14,035 nucleotides of DNA from SYIM01 sp039800205 (lineage in GTDB: Bacteria; Pseudomonadota; Gammaproteobacteria; Burkholderiales; Burkholderiaceae_E). Shown here piece after piece: positions 7,322 to 14,035 of this stretch; position 1 is the stretch's first letter; each line of letters begins with the position of its first letter. A program made the translations under genes and the position numbers. The notes beneath the pieces are model-generated. The model worked only from the letters and a program-made list of their open reading frames with translations. It did no database searches and had not been told where the DNA came from. The stretch spans positions 1 through 14,035 of the forward strand of contig JBDLRB010000026.1 of the NCBI GenBank assembly GCA_039800205.1. Direction: 5' to 3'.

Positions 7322-8944
7322 TCAGACTTGCGGCGGCTCAACCCCGCTCGCAGCAGCCGTCTTGTCTGGAATCTCGGTCATCGTCGCTTCGGTCAGCAGC
7401 AAGAGGCTGGCCACGGACACCGCATTCTCAATCGCCACGCGAAGCACCCGGGTCGGATCAATGATGCCGGCCTCGAACAGATCGACGTAACGCTTGTTCG
7501 CGGCGTCAAAGCCAATCCAGCCCTCGGTTTCCATCAAGCGGGCGAGTACCGCACCGCCATCGACGGCCGAGTTGTCGGCAATCGCCCGGGCCGGCGCGGT
7601 CAGCGCCCGCAGGAGGATCTGCATGCCCGTCCGTTCATCGCCCTCCACCTGGGCCAGTGCGCGCTCGATCGCCGGTGCGGCCCGGATCAGAGCCAGCCCG
7701 CCCCCTGCGACAATGCCCTCGGCCACAGCGGCCCGCGTCGCCGCGATCGCGTCATCGAAGGCGTCCTTGCGCGCATTCATCTCTGCCTCGCTCGCCGCAC
7801 CGACACGAATCACCGCAACGCCCCCCGCCAGCTTGCCCAGGCGCTCCTTCAACTGCTGCCGGTCGTAGTCGCTGGCGGCTTCTGCACTTTGCTTGCGCAG
7901 CTGCGCGATCCGGGCGTCGATCCCGGATCGTTCGCCCCCCCCGCCGATCAAGGTGGTGTGCTCGCGCGAGACCACGACGCGTCGGGCTCGCCCCAGTTGT
8001 TCGAGTTTGAGCTGGGCGAGATCCAGGCCCAGGGCTTCGGATACCACCTGGGCGCCGGTGAGCACCGCGATGTCCTCGAGCATCTCTCGGCGACGATCGC
8101 CGTAACCGGGTGCACGCACGGCACAGCTTTTCAGCACCGCTCGAATCTGATTGACGATCAGCGTCGCGAGCGCCTCACCCTCGATGTCTTCGGCAACGAA
8201 CAGAATCGGGCGACCCGTCTTGGCGACCTGCTCGAGCACAGGCAACAGGTCGGCCAGCGCTGCGATCTTACGATCGGCCAGCAGAACAAAAGCGTCCTCG
8301 AGCACAGCCTCCATGCGTTCGGACTGCGACGCGAAATAGGGCGACAGCCAGCCCCGGTCGAACTGCAGGCCCTCGACCACCTCCAGCGTGGTCTCGGTCG
8401 TGCGCGAGGACTCGACCGTAATCACGCCGTCTGCCCCGATCCGATCCATGGCCTCTGCGACCTGCTCACCAATCGCCGGATCGTTGTGGGCCGAAAGCGT
8501 CGCGACCTGTGTTTGCTCGAGCCGTGACGCCACCGGTCGGGACTGCGCTCGCAAGGCCTCGACCGCCAGGGCCAATGCCCGGTCCAGGCCGCGCTTGAGG
8601 TCGATCGCGCTGGCACCGGCCACCACGTTCCGAATGCCATCGGCCAGAATCGCATGGGCGATCACGGTCGCGGTGGACGTGCCATCGCCCACGATCTCGC
8701 CGGTTCTTTCAGCCGCTTGCCGCAGCATGCGTGCGCCCAGATCTTCTTCAGGATCTTCGAGTTCCGTTTCACGGGCAATGGTGACGCCATCGTTGCAGAC
8801 GATGGGCGTGCCCCAGCGCCGATGGATCAGCACCGACTTGGATCGCGGACCGAGCGTGACCCGCACGGCATCGGCCAGCTGTGTGGCTCCGGACAACACC
8901 TTCTCACGCGCCTGGGATCGGAACAGGATCTTCTTTGCTACCAT
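7322..8944 (-). CDS. groL: Divergent GroEL/Hsp60 chaperonin paralogue
   Basis: This 540-residue protein aligns with E. coli GroEL almost without gaps over most of its length. ATP-site residues D52 (NDG), D87 (GDGTST) and the equatorial D398 equivalent (DDAIAATR) are kept, as are the MLEDIAVLTG and KLAGGVAVI blocks. Substrate- and GroES-binding apical residues are largely conserved (PYF, LLPVL, EALATLIVN). Differences mark it as a paralogue: D41 is H, the GPKGRNV loop is GPRSKSV, Y199 is W, and the C-terminus (ASGVEPPQV) lacks the GGM repeat tail. No groES gene is adjacent, whereas housekeeping groEL normally follows groES. The ATG at 8944 is chosen because MVAKK aligns with the GroEL N-terminus and has a GGGAG site before it. 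An in-frame ATG at 9070 would add 42 residues. It probably leads a stress operon with hsp20. Confidence 0.92.
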   Translation of the reverse strand: MVAKKILFRSQAREKVLSGATQLADAVRVTLGPRSKSVLIHRRWGTPIVCNDGVTIARETELEDPEEDLGARMLRQAAERTGEIVGDGTSTATVIAHAILADGIRNVVAGASAIDLKRGLDRALALAVEALRAQSRPVASRLEQTQVATLSAHNDPAIGEQVAEAMDRIGADGVITVESSRTTETTLEVVEGLQFDRGWLSPYFASQSERMEAVLEDAFVLLADRKIAALADLLPVLEQVAKTGRPILFVAEDIEGEALATLIVNQIRAVLKSCAVRAPGYGDRRREMLEDIAVLTGAQVVSEALGLDLAQLKLEQLGRARRVVVSREHTTLIGGGGERSGIDARIAQLRKQSAEAASDYDRQQLKERLGKLAGGVAVIRVGAASEAEMNARKDAFDDAIAATRAAVAEGIVAGGGLALIRAAPAIERALAQVEGDERTGMQILLRALTAPARAIADNSAVDGGAVLARLMETEGWIGFDAANKRYVDLFEAGIIDPTRVLRVAIENAVSVASLLLLTEATMTEIPDKTAAASGVEPPQV

Positions 8945-9062
8945 CAGCGGCTCCCGATTGAGCCTCTGACGATAGCCACGCGCGCGCTCTTCGAGTTGAT
9001 GGCGCGCAAGCGCCTCGTCGGGCCGTCGCAAGGCCAAGAATTCACCGACACATTCAAGGGTT

Positions 9063-9080
9063 TTGATCATGCTGGATCAA
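9063..9080 (+). promoter_or_regulatory. Inverted repeat with the mscS start codon in its loop
   Basis: TTGATC (9063-9068) and GATCAA (9075-9080) are perfect 6-base arms around ATGCTG, whose ATG is the likely mscS start. In RNA this would put the start codon in a six-base loop; in DNA it could be a protein-binding site in the divergent groL/mscS region. Short enough to be chance. Confidence 0.3.
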
Positions 9081-9971
9081 TGGGTGGGCGTCCTCTTCCC
9101 GGACGGGCTGGGCGCCGAATGGATCAGTGCCGCGTCGACCGTGATCGTCGTGATCGGCGCGCTGGTCTTGCGCAAGGTCATCCTGCGACTGGTGGGCAGT
9201 TTCTTCGCCACGCTGGTACGTCGGACCGAAGCGCCCGAACAGCAGCGTCGCATCGAGACGCTCGGGCGGGTCGCGCGGCATACGCTCTCGCTCCTGATCG
9301 TGGTGGTCACGATCCTGGTTGTCCTCAACACACTGGGCATTTCGATTGCGCCGATTCTGGGCGCGGCCGGGGTCGCCGGTGTGGCGATCGGCTTTGGTGC
9401 GCAAAGCCTGGTAAAGGATTTTTTCTCGGGCGTGTTTCTGCTCCTTGAAAACCAGATTCGCGTGGGCGATGTGGTCGAAATCGCCGGCAAGAGCGGCGTC
9501 GTCGAGGGCATGACGCTTCGCCGGATTCAGCTCCGCTCGGTGGATGGCGCAGTCCACTACGTCTCCAACGGCCTGATCACGACGGTCACCAATTTTTCGA
9601 CCGAGTTCGCTTTTGCGGTCGTCGACGTCGGCGTCGCGTACAAGGAGGACCTCGACCATGTGTTCGTGGTCATGCGCGAGACGGCCAGCACCATGAAGGC
9701 GGTCGAGCCCTTCACCAAGACCGTGATCGGCGAGCTCGAAATCCTGGGCGTCGAACAGTGGGCCGATTCGGCTGTGATGATCCGCTGCCGGATGAAGACC
9801 CAGCCGCTGCAACAATGGGCGGCCCGTCGTGAGTACCTGAAGCGGCTGAAGCAGGCCTTCGATGAAGCCGGCATCTCGATTCCCTACCCGCACCGGACCC
9901 TGATTCAGGACAACGGCGACCCCAGGGCACCCGCCCGAGAGGGGGCACGTACGGCTGAGGCCACAGACTGA
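9069..9971 (+). CDS. Small-conductance mechanosensitive channel, MscS family
   Basis: MscS channels open under membrane tension to release solutes during hypo-osmotic shock. This 300-residue inner-membrane protein has three predicted membrane helices (about 18-40, 71-92 and 93-125). The third is the glycine/alanine-rich pore helix, ILGAAGVAGVAIGFGAQSL followed by VKDFFSGVFLLLENQIRVGD, which carries straight into the beta domain. A cytoplasmic alpha/beta domain follows, ending near FDEAGISIPYPHRTL, the usual C-terminal signature. Length is close to E. coli MscS (286), so it is a minimal channel without the long N-terminal extensions of MscK-type proteins. I chose the ATG at 9069 over the TTG at 9063; an AAGGG ribosome site lies 9 bases ahead. 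It is divergent from groL (124-base gap) and convergent with pdeM. Confidence 0.93.
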   Translation: MLDQWVGVLFPDGLGAEWISAASTVIVVIGALVLRKVILRLVGSFFATLVRRTEAPEQQRRIETLGRVARHTLSLLIVVVTILVVLNTLGISIAPILGAAGVAGVAIGFGAQSLVKDFFSGVFLLLENQIRVGDVVEIAGKSGVVEGMTLRRIQLRSVDGAVHYVSNGLITTVTNFSTEFAFAVVDVGVAYKEDLDHVFVVMRETASTMKAVEPFTKTVIGELEILGVEQWADSAVMIRCRMKTQPLQQWAARREYLKRLKQAFDEAGISIPYPHRTLIQDNGDPRAPAREGARTAEATD

Positions 9972-9980
9972 ACGGAGCGC

Positions 9981-10020
9981 ACCCGGCCGAGCCCGCTGCG
10001 CGGGCGGTCAGTGGCCGGGT
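9981..10020. terminator. Nested GC-rich hairpin between convergent mscS and pdeM
   Basis: Outer arms ACCCGGCC (9981-9988) and GGCCGGGT (10013-10020) enclose an inner stem GCCCGC-TGC-GCGGGC (9991-10005). The hairpin starts 10 bases after the mscS stop and overlaps the last codons and stop of pdeM, so it could serve both convergent transcripts. No T-run follows on either strand, so it is not a textbook intrinsic terminator; it may act as an RNA-stabilising or Rho-assisted 3' end. Confidence 0.5.
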
Positions 10021-10706
10021 CGCGCGGCCGTCCGCCGGGTCCGTCGCGGAACAGACCACGCTGCGGCCGGGATTTCCATCACCGCCGCCCCGGCCGCAAC
10101 GAAGCAGCGCTCGCCGGAGGCCGGTTGCACCGGCCAGCCGCCGGTCATCGCGCCCACTGCGGGCAAGATCAGCGCGCGCGCGCGCAGCCAGAAACACGGC
10201 CGGTAGAGCGAATCGCCCCGCCCGCGAATGCGGATCGCGGGATGGGTGTGCCCGGCAATCACGAAATCCTCTCCCCCCGCCTGATCGTCGTGGCTGAGGG
10301 TCCAGGGCCCCAAACGAACCCGGGGCCCCAGGGGGTCAATGCCGCAATCGGAGGGCAGCGCCCCGGCGGCCTGGTCATGGTTTCCGGTGACCAGACCAAC
10401 CGCAAGCCCGGGGTGGCGCGCCCGCCAGTGCGCCAGTTGTTCATGCACGCCCGGGTGCTGCGCAAGCGGCCCATGGAGCAGATCACCCAGGATGTACACC
10501 GACGACGGCCGACACTGCTCGATCATCTGATCCAACCGCACAAGGGTCTCACGGCTCGTGCCCTCTGGCACGGCCAGGCCCTGTCGGCGAAAGCTCAGGC
10601 CTTTTCCCAGGTGCAGATCAGCGACCATCAGGCTGCGGCGCTGCGGATCGAACACGCCATGACCGCCGAGCAACTCGAGCGGACCCGGTGCGAGAACGAG
10701 CTTCAT
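10008..10706 (-). CDS. pdeM: PdeM metallophosphoesterase (ligase-associated DNA damage response)
   Basis: This 232-residue calcineurin-like phosphoesterase is of the type annotated as ligase-associated DNA damage response endonuclease PdeM. All metal-binding motifs are visible: DLH (30-32), GDLLH (74-78), GNHD (108-111), a histidine at 139 and GHTH (152-155). Such proteins act as metal-dependent nucleases or phosphodiesterases and are linked to DNA repair by gene neighbourhood rather than by much direct biochemistry. The C-terminus ends in an arginine-rich tail (PRRTRRTAARPGH). The ATG at 10706 overlaps the helicase stop by four bases (ATGA). There is no clear ribosome site of its own, which implies translational coupling and a joint role with the helicase. 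The gene's 3' end forms part of a nested hairpin. Confidence 0.88.
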   Translation of the reverse strand: MKLVLAPGPLELLGGHGVFDPQRRSLMVADLHLGKGLSFRRQGLAVPEGTSRETLVRLDQMIEQCRPSSVYILGDLLHGPLAQHPGVHEQLAHWRARHPGLAVGLVTGNHDQAAGALPSDCGIDPLGPRVRLGPWTLSHDDQAGGEDFVIAGHTHPAIRIRGRGDSLYRPCFWLRARALILPAVGAMTGGWPVQPASGERCFVAAGAAVMEIPAAAWSVPRRTRRTAARPGH

Positions 10707-13162
10707 GAACCGCGCTCGGCCTGAGCGATCAGGCGGGCGATTCGAGCGTCGAGCTGCTCGGTGCTCAGCCGCTCGCGCAGCCGATCGACCATCAACGGAA
10801 AGGCAAAGGGCGTCGCCCGATCGATCTCGACCACCTCGATCGGCCGGCTCGACAGACTGTCCAGAACGGCGTGAATGCGAGGCCGTTCAAGTTCGCGGTC
10901 CAGTACCTCTCGGCGGGCCTGCGCGAGCAGACGATTATTCGGGTCATGCCGCGCAAAGACTTCATAAAAAAGCCCTGCCGACGCCTGCAAGGAACGATTC
11001 GAGCGCCGAGCGCCCGGCCCGCCCTGGAGCAGCAGACCCGCGATCCGCGCGTTCTCACGAAAGCGCCGCTTCACGAGTTCCGCCGCATTGACCGCTTGTT
11101 CCAGGTCCTCATCGAGCCCCGCGGGCGCGAACAATTCGCCGGACCGCACCCGCTCCAGATCAAAGGGCGCAGGTCCAAACAGTTCAAAGCCGTAATCGTT
11201 CACCGAGATCGACCAGGTCGACGCCGCACGCTTCGACATCCGCCAGGCGAGGAGAGGGGCCAGCCCCAAATGGGCGGCACGCCCCGCAAACGGATAGGCA
11301 AACAGGTGATGCCCCTCGCGCGAGCGCATGACTTCGATCAGAAGGCGGGCCCGCCCTGGGCGCTGCGAACGGGTGCCTTGGAGATCAAGCAGCGGTGCCA
11401 GCGCCCGGAGTTCGGGCTCACGCAGCGCCGCCGCCCCGGTCTCGGCGAGACAATCGAGCATGGCCTCGGCCAGCTCACTCGACAAGGACATCCGCGATCC
11501 CACCCAGCGCGACACCGCAGCGGCCGACGCCCGAGCCGTCCGCACCCAGGCCTCCAGATCTCGGAACCGGACCAGTTCGAGCACGCGTCCGCCAAATACG
11601 AAACACTCGCCCGGCTTGAGTCGAGAGACGAAGGACTCCTCCACGGACCCCAATCTCGCCCCCGTCAGTGAACGCACACTTACCTCAGACTCGCCGACAA
11701 TCGTACCGATCGCCTGACGATGTCGCCTCGCAATCGCTGCGTCCGTCACCCGCCAGCACCCGCCCGAATCGAGGACGAGCTTTCGGTAATCCGGATAAGC
11801 GACCAGGCTGTCGCCGCCGCGCACCACGAAATCCATCGCCCAGGACCACTCGTCGTCGCTGAGTGTGCGATAGGCGTGGGTCGAGCGCACTTCGGCCCGC
11901 AGTGCCTCCTCCTGAAAGCCACTGCCCAGCGCGACCGTGACCAGATGCTGAACCAGCACGTCGAGGGGCTTGTTCAGGGTTCGGTGGGGCTCGAGTCGCC
12001 GCGCGGCCAGCGCGCGCCGGGCCGCCGCTGCTTCGAGCAGCTCAAGCGCGTGCGTGGGCACCAGGGTGACGCGCGACACGCCGCCGGGCTGATGGCCCGA
12101 TCGCCCCGCCCGCTGCATCAAGCGCGCGAGGCCCTTCGCGCTCCCCACCTGCAACACCCGCTCGACGGGCGAAAAGTCGACGCCGAGATCGAGGGTCGAG
12201 GTGCAGACCACCGCTCGCAGGCGGCCCGCACGCATGTTGTCTTCCACCCAGCTGCGTACACTCAGATCAAGCGACCCGTGATGGAGGGCGATCAGGCCGG
12301 CCCAGTCAGGCCGCCGTTCAAGCAGCATTTGGTACCAGATCTCGGCCTGCGCCCGCGTGTTGCAGAAGATCAGCGTGCTGGCGCTCGACTCGACCTCGCG
12401 CACAACCGGGTCGAGCATCCGGGCCCCCAGATGCCCGGCCCAGGGCAAGCGCCCCACTGCGTCCGGGATCAAGGTGTCGACGCGGATCGGCCGTCGCGAC
12501 GGCGCACTGACCACGACCCCGTCATCCGGCGTCACCAGTACCGCCAGGGCATCGGCCGGCTCGGCCAGCGTGGCGGACAGCCCCCAGACAACCGGCGCTC
12601 GAGCCCAGCGCCGCAGACGCGCCAGCGCGAGCTGCACCTGAACGCCTCGCTTGCTGCCGATAAGCTCATGCCACTCATCGACGATGATGGTCGAGAGCCC
12701 CGCGAACAGCGCCTCGGCCTCGGGCCGGGCAAGGAGCAGTGACAGGCTCTCGGGCGTGGTCACCCAGGCGAAGGGCGGCGAGCGCAGCTGGCGGGCACGC
12801 TCGGCGGTACTCGTGTCGCTGGACCGCAGCGCCACGCCCACCGGCAGACCGAGCTCAGCCAAGGTCGCTTCAAGCGCAGCCCGTGTATCGGTGGCCAACG
12901 CACGCATGGGCGTGACCCACAAGACCTGCAGACCGGCCCCTGGACGCGCGCGCAGCAACGCGCCAAACCAGACAGCGAGCGTCTTGCCGGAGCCCGTGCC
13001 TGCGTGAACGAGCCCACTCGACCCCGCGGCCATCGCCCGCCAGACGCGGCGCTGAAACGGCTGGGGCGTCCACCCCTTCTGAGTAAACCAGCGCTGAATC
13101 GCAGCCGGGCCCAACCCAGCGGGCCGCCGGGACCTAGCGGCCGTACCAGTCGCGGACGGCAT
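10703..13162 (-). CDS. Lhr-type DEXH-box helicase (ligase-associated DNA damage response)
   Basis: This protein of about 819 residues is a superfamily 2 helicase of the Lhr group, in the short form annotated as ligase-associated DNA damage response DEXH box helicase. Numbered from the ATG at 13162: TGSGKT (56-61), TPMRALA, DEWH (162-165), SATLAE (196-201), a second RecA domain with STLDLGVDF and QRAGRSGH, then the long Lhr winged-helix and C-terminal region. Known relatives translocate 3'-to-5' on single-stranded DNA. The start is uncertain. The frame is open to an ATG at 13327, but that lies well inside the upstream aminotransferase gene. ATG 13162 overlaps that gene by 29 bases, and a TTG at 13114 would avoid overlap and match the usual short N-terminus. 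Its stop overlaps the pdeM start. The ligase and MBL-fold exonuclease partners are absent here. Confidence 0.88.
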   Translation of the reverse strand: MPSATGTAARSRRPAGLGPAAIQRWFTQKGWTPQPFQRRVWRAMAAGSSGLVHAGTGSGKTLAVWFGALLRARPGAGLQVLWVTPMRALATDTRAALEATLAELGLPVGVALRSSDTSTAERARQLRSPPFAWVTTPESLSLLLARPEAEALFAGLSTIIVDEWHELIGSKRGVQVQLALARLRRWARAPVVWGLSATLAEPADALAVLVTPDDGVVVSAPSRRPIRVDTLIPDAVGRLPWAGHLGARMLDPVVREVESSASTLIFCNTRAQAEIWYQMLLERRPDWAGLIALHHGSLDLSVRSWVEDNMRAGRLRAVVCTSTLDLGVDFSPVERVLQVGSAKGLARLMQRAGRSGHQPGGVSRVTLVPTHALELLEAAAARRALAARRLEPHRTLNKPLDVLVQHLVTVALGSGFQEEALRAEVRSTHAYRTLSDDEWSWAMDFVVRGGDSLVAYPDYRKLVLDSGGCWRVTDAAIARRHRQAIGTIVGESEVSVRSLTGARLGSVEESFVSRLKPGECFVFGGRVLELVRFRDLEAWVRTARASAAAVSRWVGSRMSLSSELAEAMLDCLAETGAAALREPELRALAPLLDLQGTRSQRPGRARLLIEVMRSREGHHLFAYPFAGRAAHLGLAPLLAWRMSKRAASTWSISVNDYGFELFGPAPFDLERVRSGELFAPAGLDEDLEQAVNAAELVKRRFRENARIAGLLLQGGPGARRSNRSLQASAGLFYEVFARHDPNNRLLAQARREVLDRELERPRIHAVLDSLSSRPIEVVEIDRATPFAFPLMVDRLRERLSTEQLDARIARLIAQAERGS

Positions 13163-14035
13163 GGACGAATCGATCCACCCCTGTGCTGACCGTATCGAGA
13201 TCGAGCGCTCCGTAGGCCAGGCGCTGCGTGTTGGTCTGGCGGGTGTCGGTGAGCCCGAAGGCAAAGCCCGGAATCGTCGCCACGCCGTGACGCTCAACCA
13301 TCGCCCGGGAGAAGGCGAGCGGGTCATCGACTCCGGGCAGCTTGATCAGCACATAGAACGCGCCCTCGGTGCGCGGAAACTCGACCCAGTCACCGAGCGC
13401 CGCCAAGCGTCGGTAGACCTCCTCCCGGACGCGGGCCAGCGCCTCGACCTGGGGCCGCACCCAGGCACGTCCCAGTTTCAGGGCTTCGAGGGCGAGGAGC
13501 TGGGACGCAACGGGCGCGCAGATCAGATTGGTGTCCTGCACCTTCTCCATGGCGTCTCGCAGATCGGCCGGGTACACCACGTAGCCCACTCGCCAGCTCG
13601 CCATGCCGAAGTTTTTTGAAAACGAGTAAAAGCTGAGCGTATGGCGATGGGCGCCCGGGATCGAGGCGGGCGAAAAATGACGCGCCTGGCCATAGACGAA
13701 ATACTCGTAGGCCTCATCGCTGAAGTGGTACAGACCGCGCGCCGCGCAGAGCGCATTGACCGCGCGCACATCGGCCTCCGGATAGACCGCACCACTCGGA
13801 TTGTTGGGTGAAACCGTGACGATGGCCCGCGTGCGCGCGGTGATGGCCGTAGCGATCGCATCGAGGTCGAGCTGGTAATCGGGGCGGGTGGGCACGCCGA
13901 TGGGCGTACAGCCCGCCATCCGGATCGCCATCTCCTGATTGAAATAGTAGGGTAGCGGCAGGATCACCTCATCGCCCGGATCGGTGACGGCCAGCACCGC
14001 ATTCAGAAACGCCATATTGCTGCCCGCCGTGACCG
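13134..14035 (-). CDS. PLP-dependent class I/II aminotransferase, 5' end cut by window
   Basis: This fold-type I, pyridoxal-phosphate aminotransferase is open to the right edge; the first in-window ATG (14015) is internal because the preceding codons read VTAGSN, the family's conserved cofactor-phosphate loop just ahead of MAFLNAV. About 90 N-terminal residues are therefore missing out of roughly 390. Visible family features are DPGDEVILPLPYYFN, SPNNPSGAVY (substrate/PLP asparagine), SDEAYEYFVY (aspartate and tyrosine contacting PLP), FYSFSKNFGMASWRVGY with the Schiff-base lysine in SFSK, and a C-terminal TIPGFAFG segment. The substrate is unclear; the family includes aspartate- and aromatic-type enzymes. 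Its TAG lies inside the predicted start of the helicase gene, so the two probably share a transcript, although no functional link is obvious. Confidence 0.92.
   Translation of the reverse strand, partial: VTAGSNMAFLNAVLAVTDPGDEVILPLPYYFNQEMAIRMAGCTPIGVPTRPDYQLDLDAIATAITARTRAIVTVSPNNPSGAVYPEADVRAVNALCAARGLYHFSDEAYEYFVYGQARHFSPASIPGAHRHTLSFYSFSKNFGMASWRVGYVVYPADLRDAMEKVQDTNLICAPVASQLLALEALKLGRAWVRPQVEALARVREEVYRRLAALGDWVEFPRTEGAFYVLIKLPGVDDPLAFSRAMVERHGVATIPGFAFGLTDTRQTNTQRLAYGALDLDTVSTGVDRFVHAVRDWYGR

Noticed and set aside
7328..8527. 399-codon open frame on the + strand
   Set aside because: It is wholly antisense to the groL gene, rich in R, H, Q and G, with no family resemblance; a shadow frame.
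9053..9060. CCCTTGAA on the - strand as a sigma-32 -35 box for groL
   Set aside because: The -35-like octamer matches, but no CCCCAT-like -10 follows at the required distance, so a heat-shock promoter is not supported.
9054..9893. 279-codon open frame on the - strand
   Set aside because: Antisense to mscS, dominated by D, R and H in mirror-frame patterns; no plausible function.
11720..12742. 340-codon open frame on the + strand
   Set aside because: Antisense to the helicase gene and without a recognisable domain; the helicase motifs confirm the other strand.

Overview
This is a GC-rich, densely packed proteobacterial chromosome segment. The family mix (XdhC, an Atm1/ABCB7-type exporter, an Lhr-like helicase with PdeM, a small MscS channel, Hsp20 and a GroEL paralogue) suits a gamma- or betaproteobacterium. 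No rRNA, tRNA or other taxonomic marker is present, so the genus cannot be named. Eleven protein-coding genes are visible. Two are cut by the window edges: a HipA kinase on the left and an aminotransferase on the right. There is also one gene remnant.

Left part (1-2950, + strand): an accessory toxin-antitoxin region. A 5'-truncated HipA-family kinase gene is followed by the orphan C-terminal end of a LysR-type regulator gene, which is a decayed remnant. An AT-rich promoter/operator stretch comes next, then a complete hipB-hipA pair whose stop and start codons overlap. The two HipA proteins differ clearly, so this looks like two independent modules rather than a recent duplication.

Middle part (2976-8944, - strand): five genes read leftwards in the order groL paralogue, hsp20, xdhC, Atm1-type ABC exporter, isochorismatase-fold hydrolase. 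The first two form a proteostasis pair. The last three are tightly spaced. They combine a molybdenum-cofactor insertion factor, an exporter of the glutathione/sulfur-linked Atm1 group and a cysteine hydrolase, with no molybdoenzyme gene alongside. A small MscS-type channel (9069-9971, + strand) is divergent from groL.

Right part (10008-14035, - strand): an aminotransferase, a large Lhr-type DEXH helicase and the PdeM phosphoesterase form an overlapping gene string. The helicase and phosphoesterase are two members of the so-called ligase-associated DNA damage response set. The ligase and exonuclease members are not in this window. A nested GC-rich hairpin separates this string from the convergent mscS gene.

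No CRISPR array, insertion sequence, integrase, tRNA or obvious phage gene was seen. The long open frames antisense to the ABC, groL, xdhC and helicase genes are treated as GC-driven shadows.
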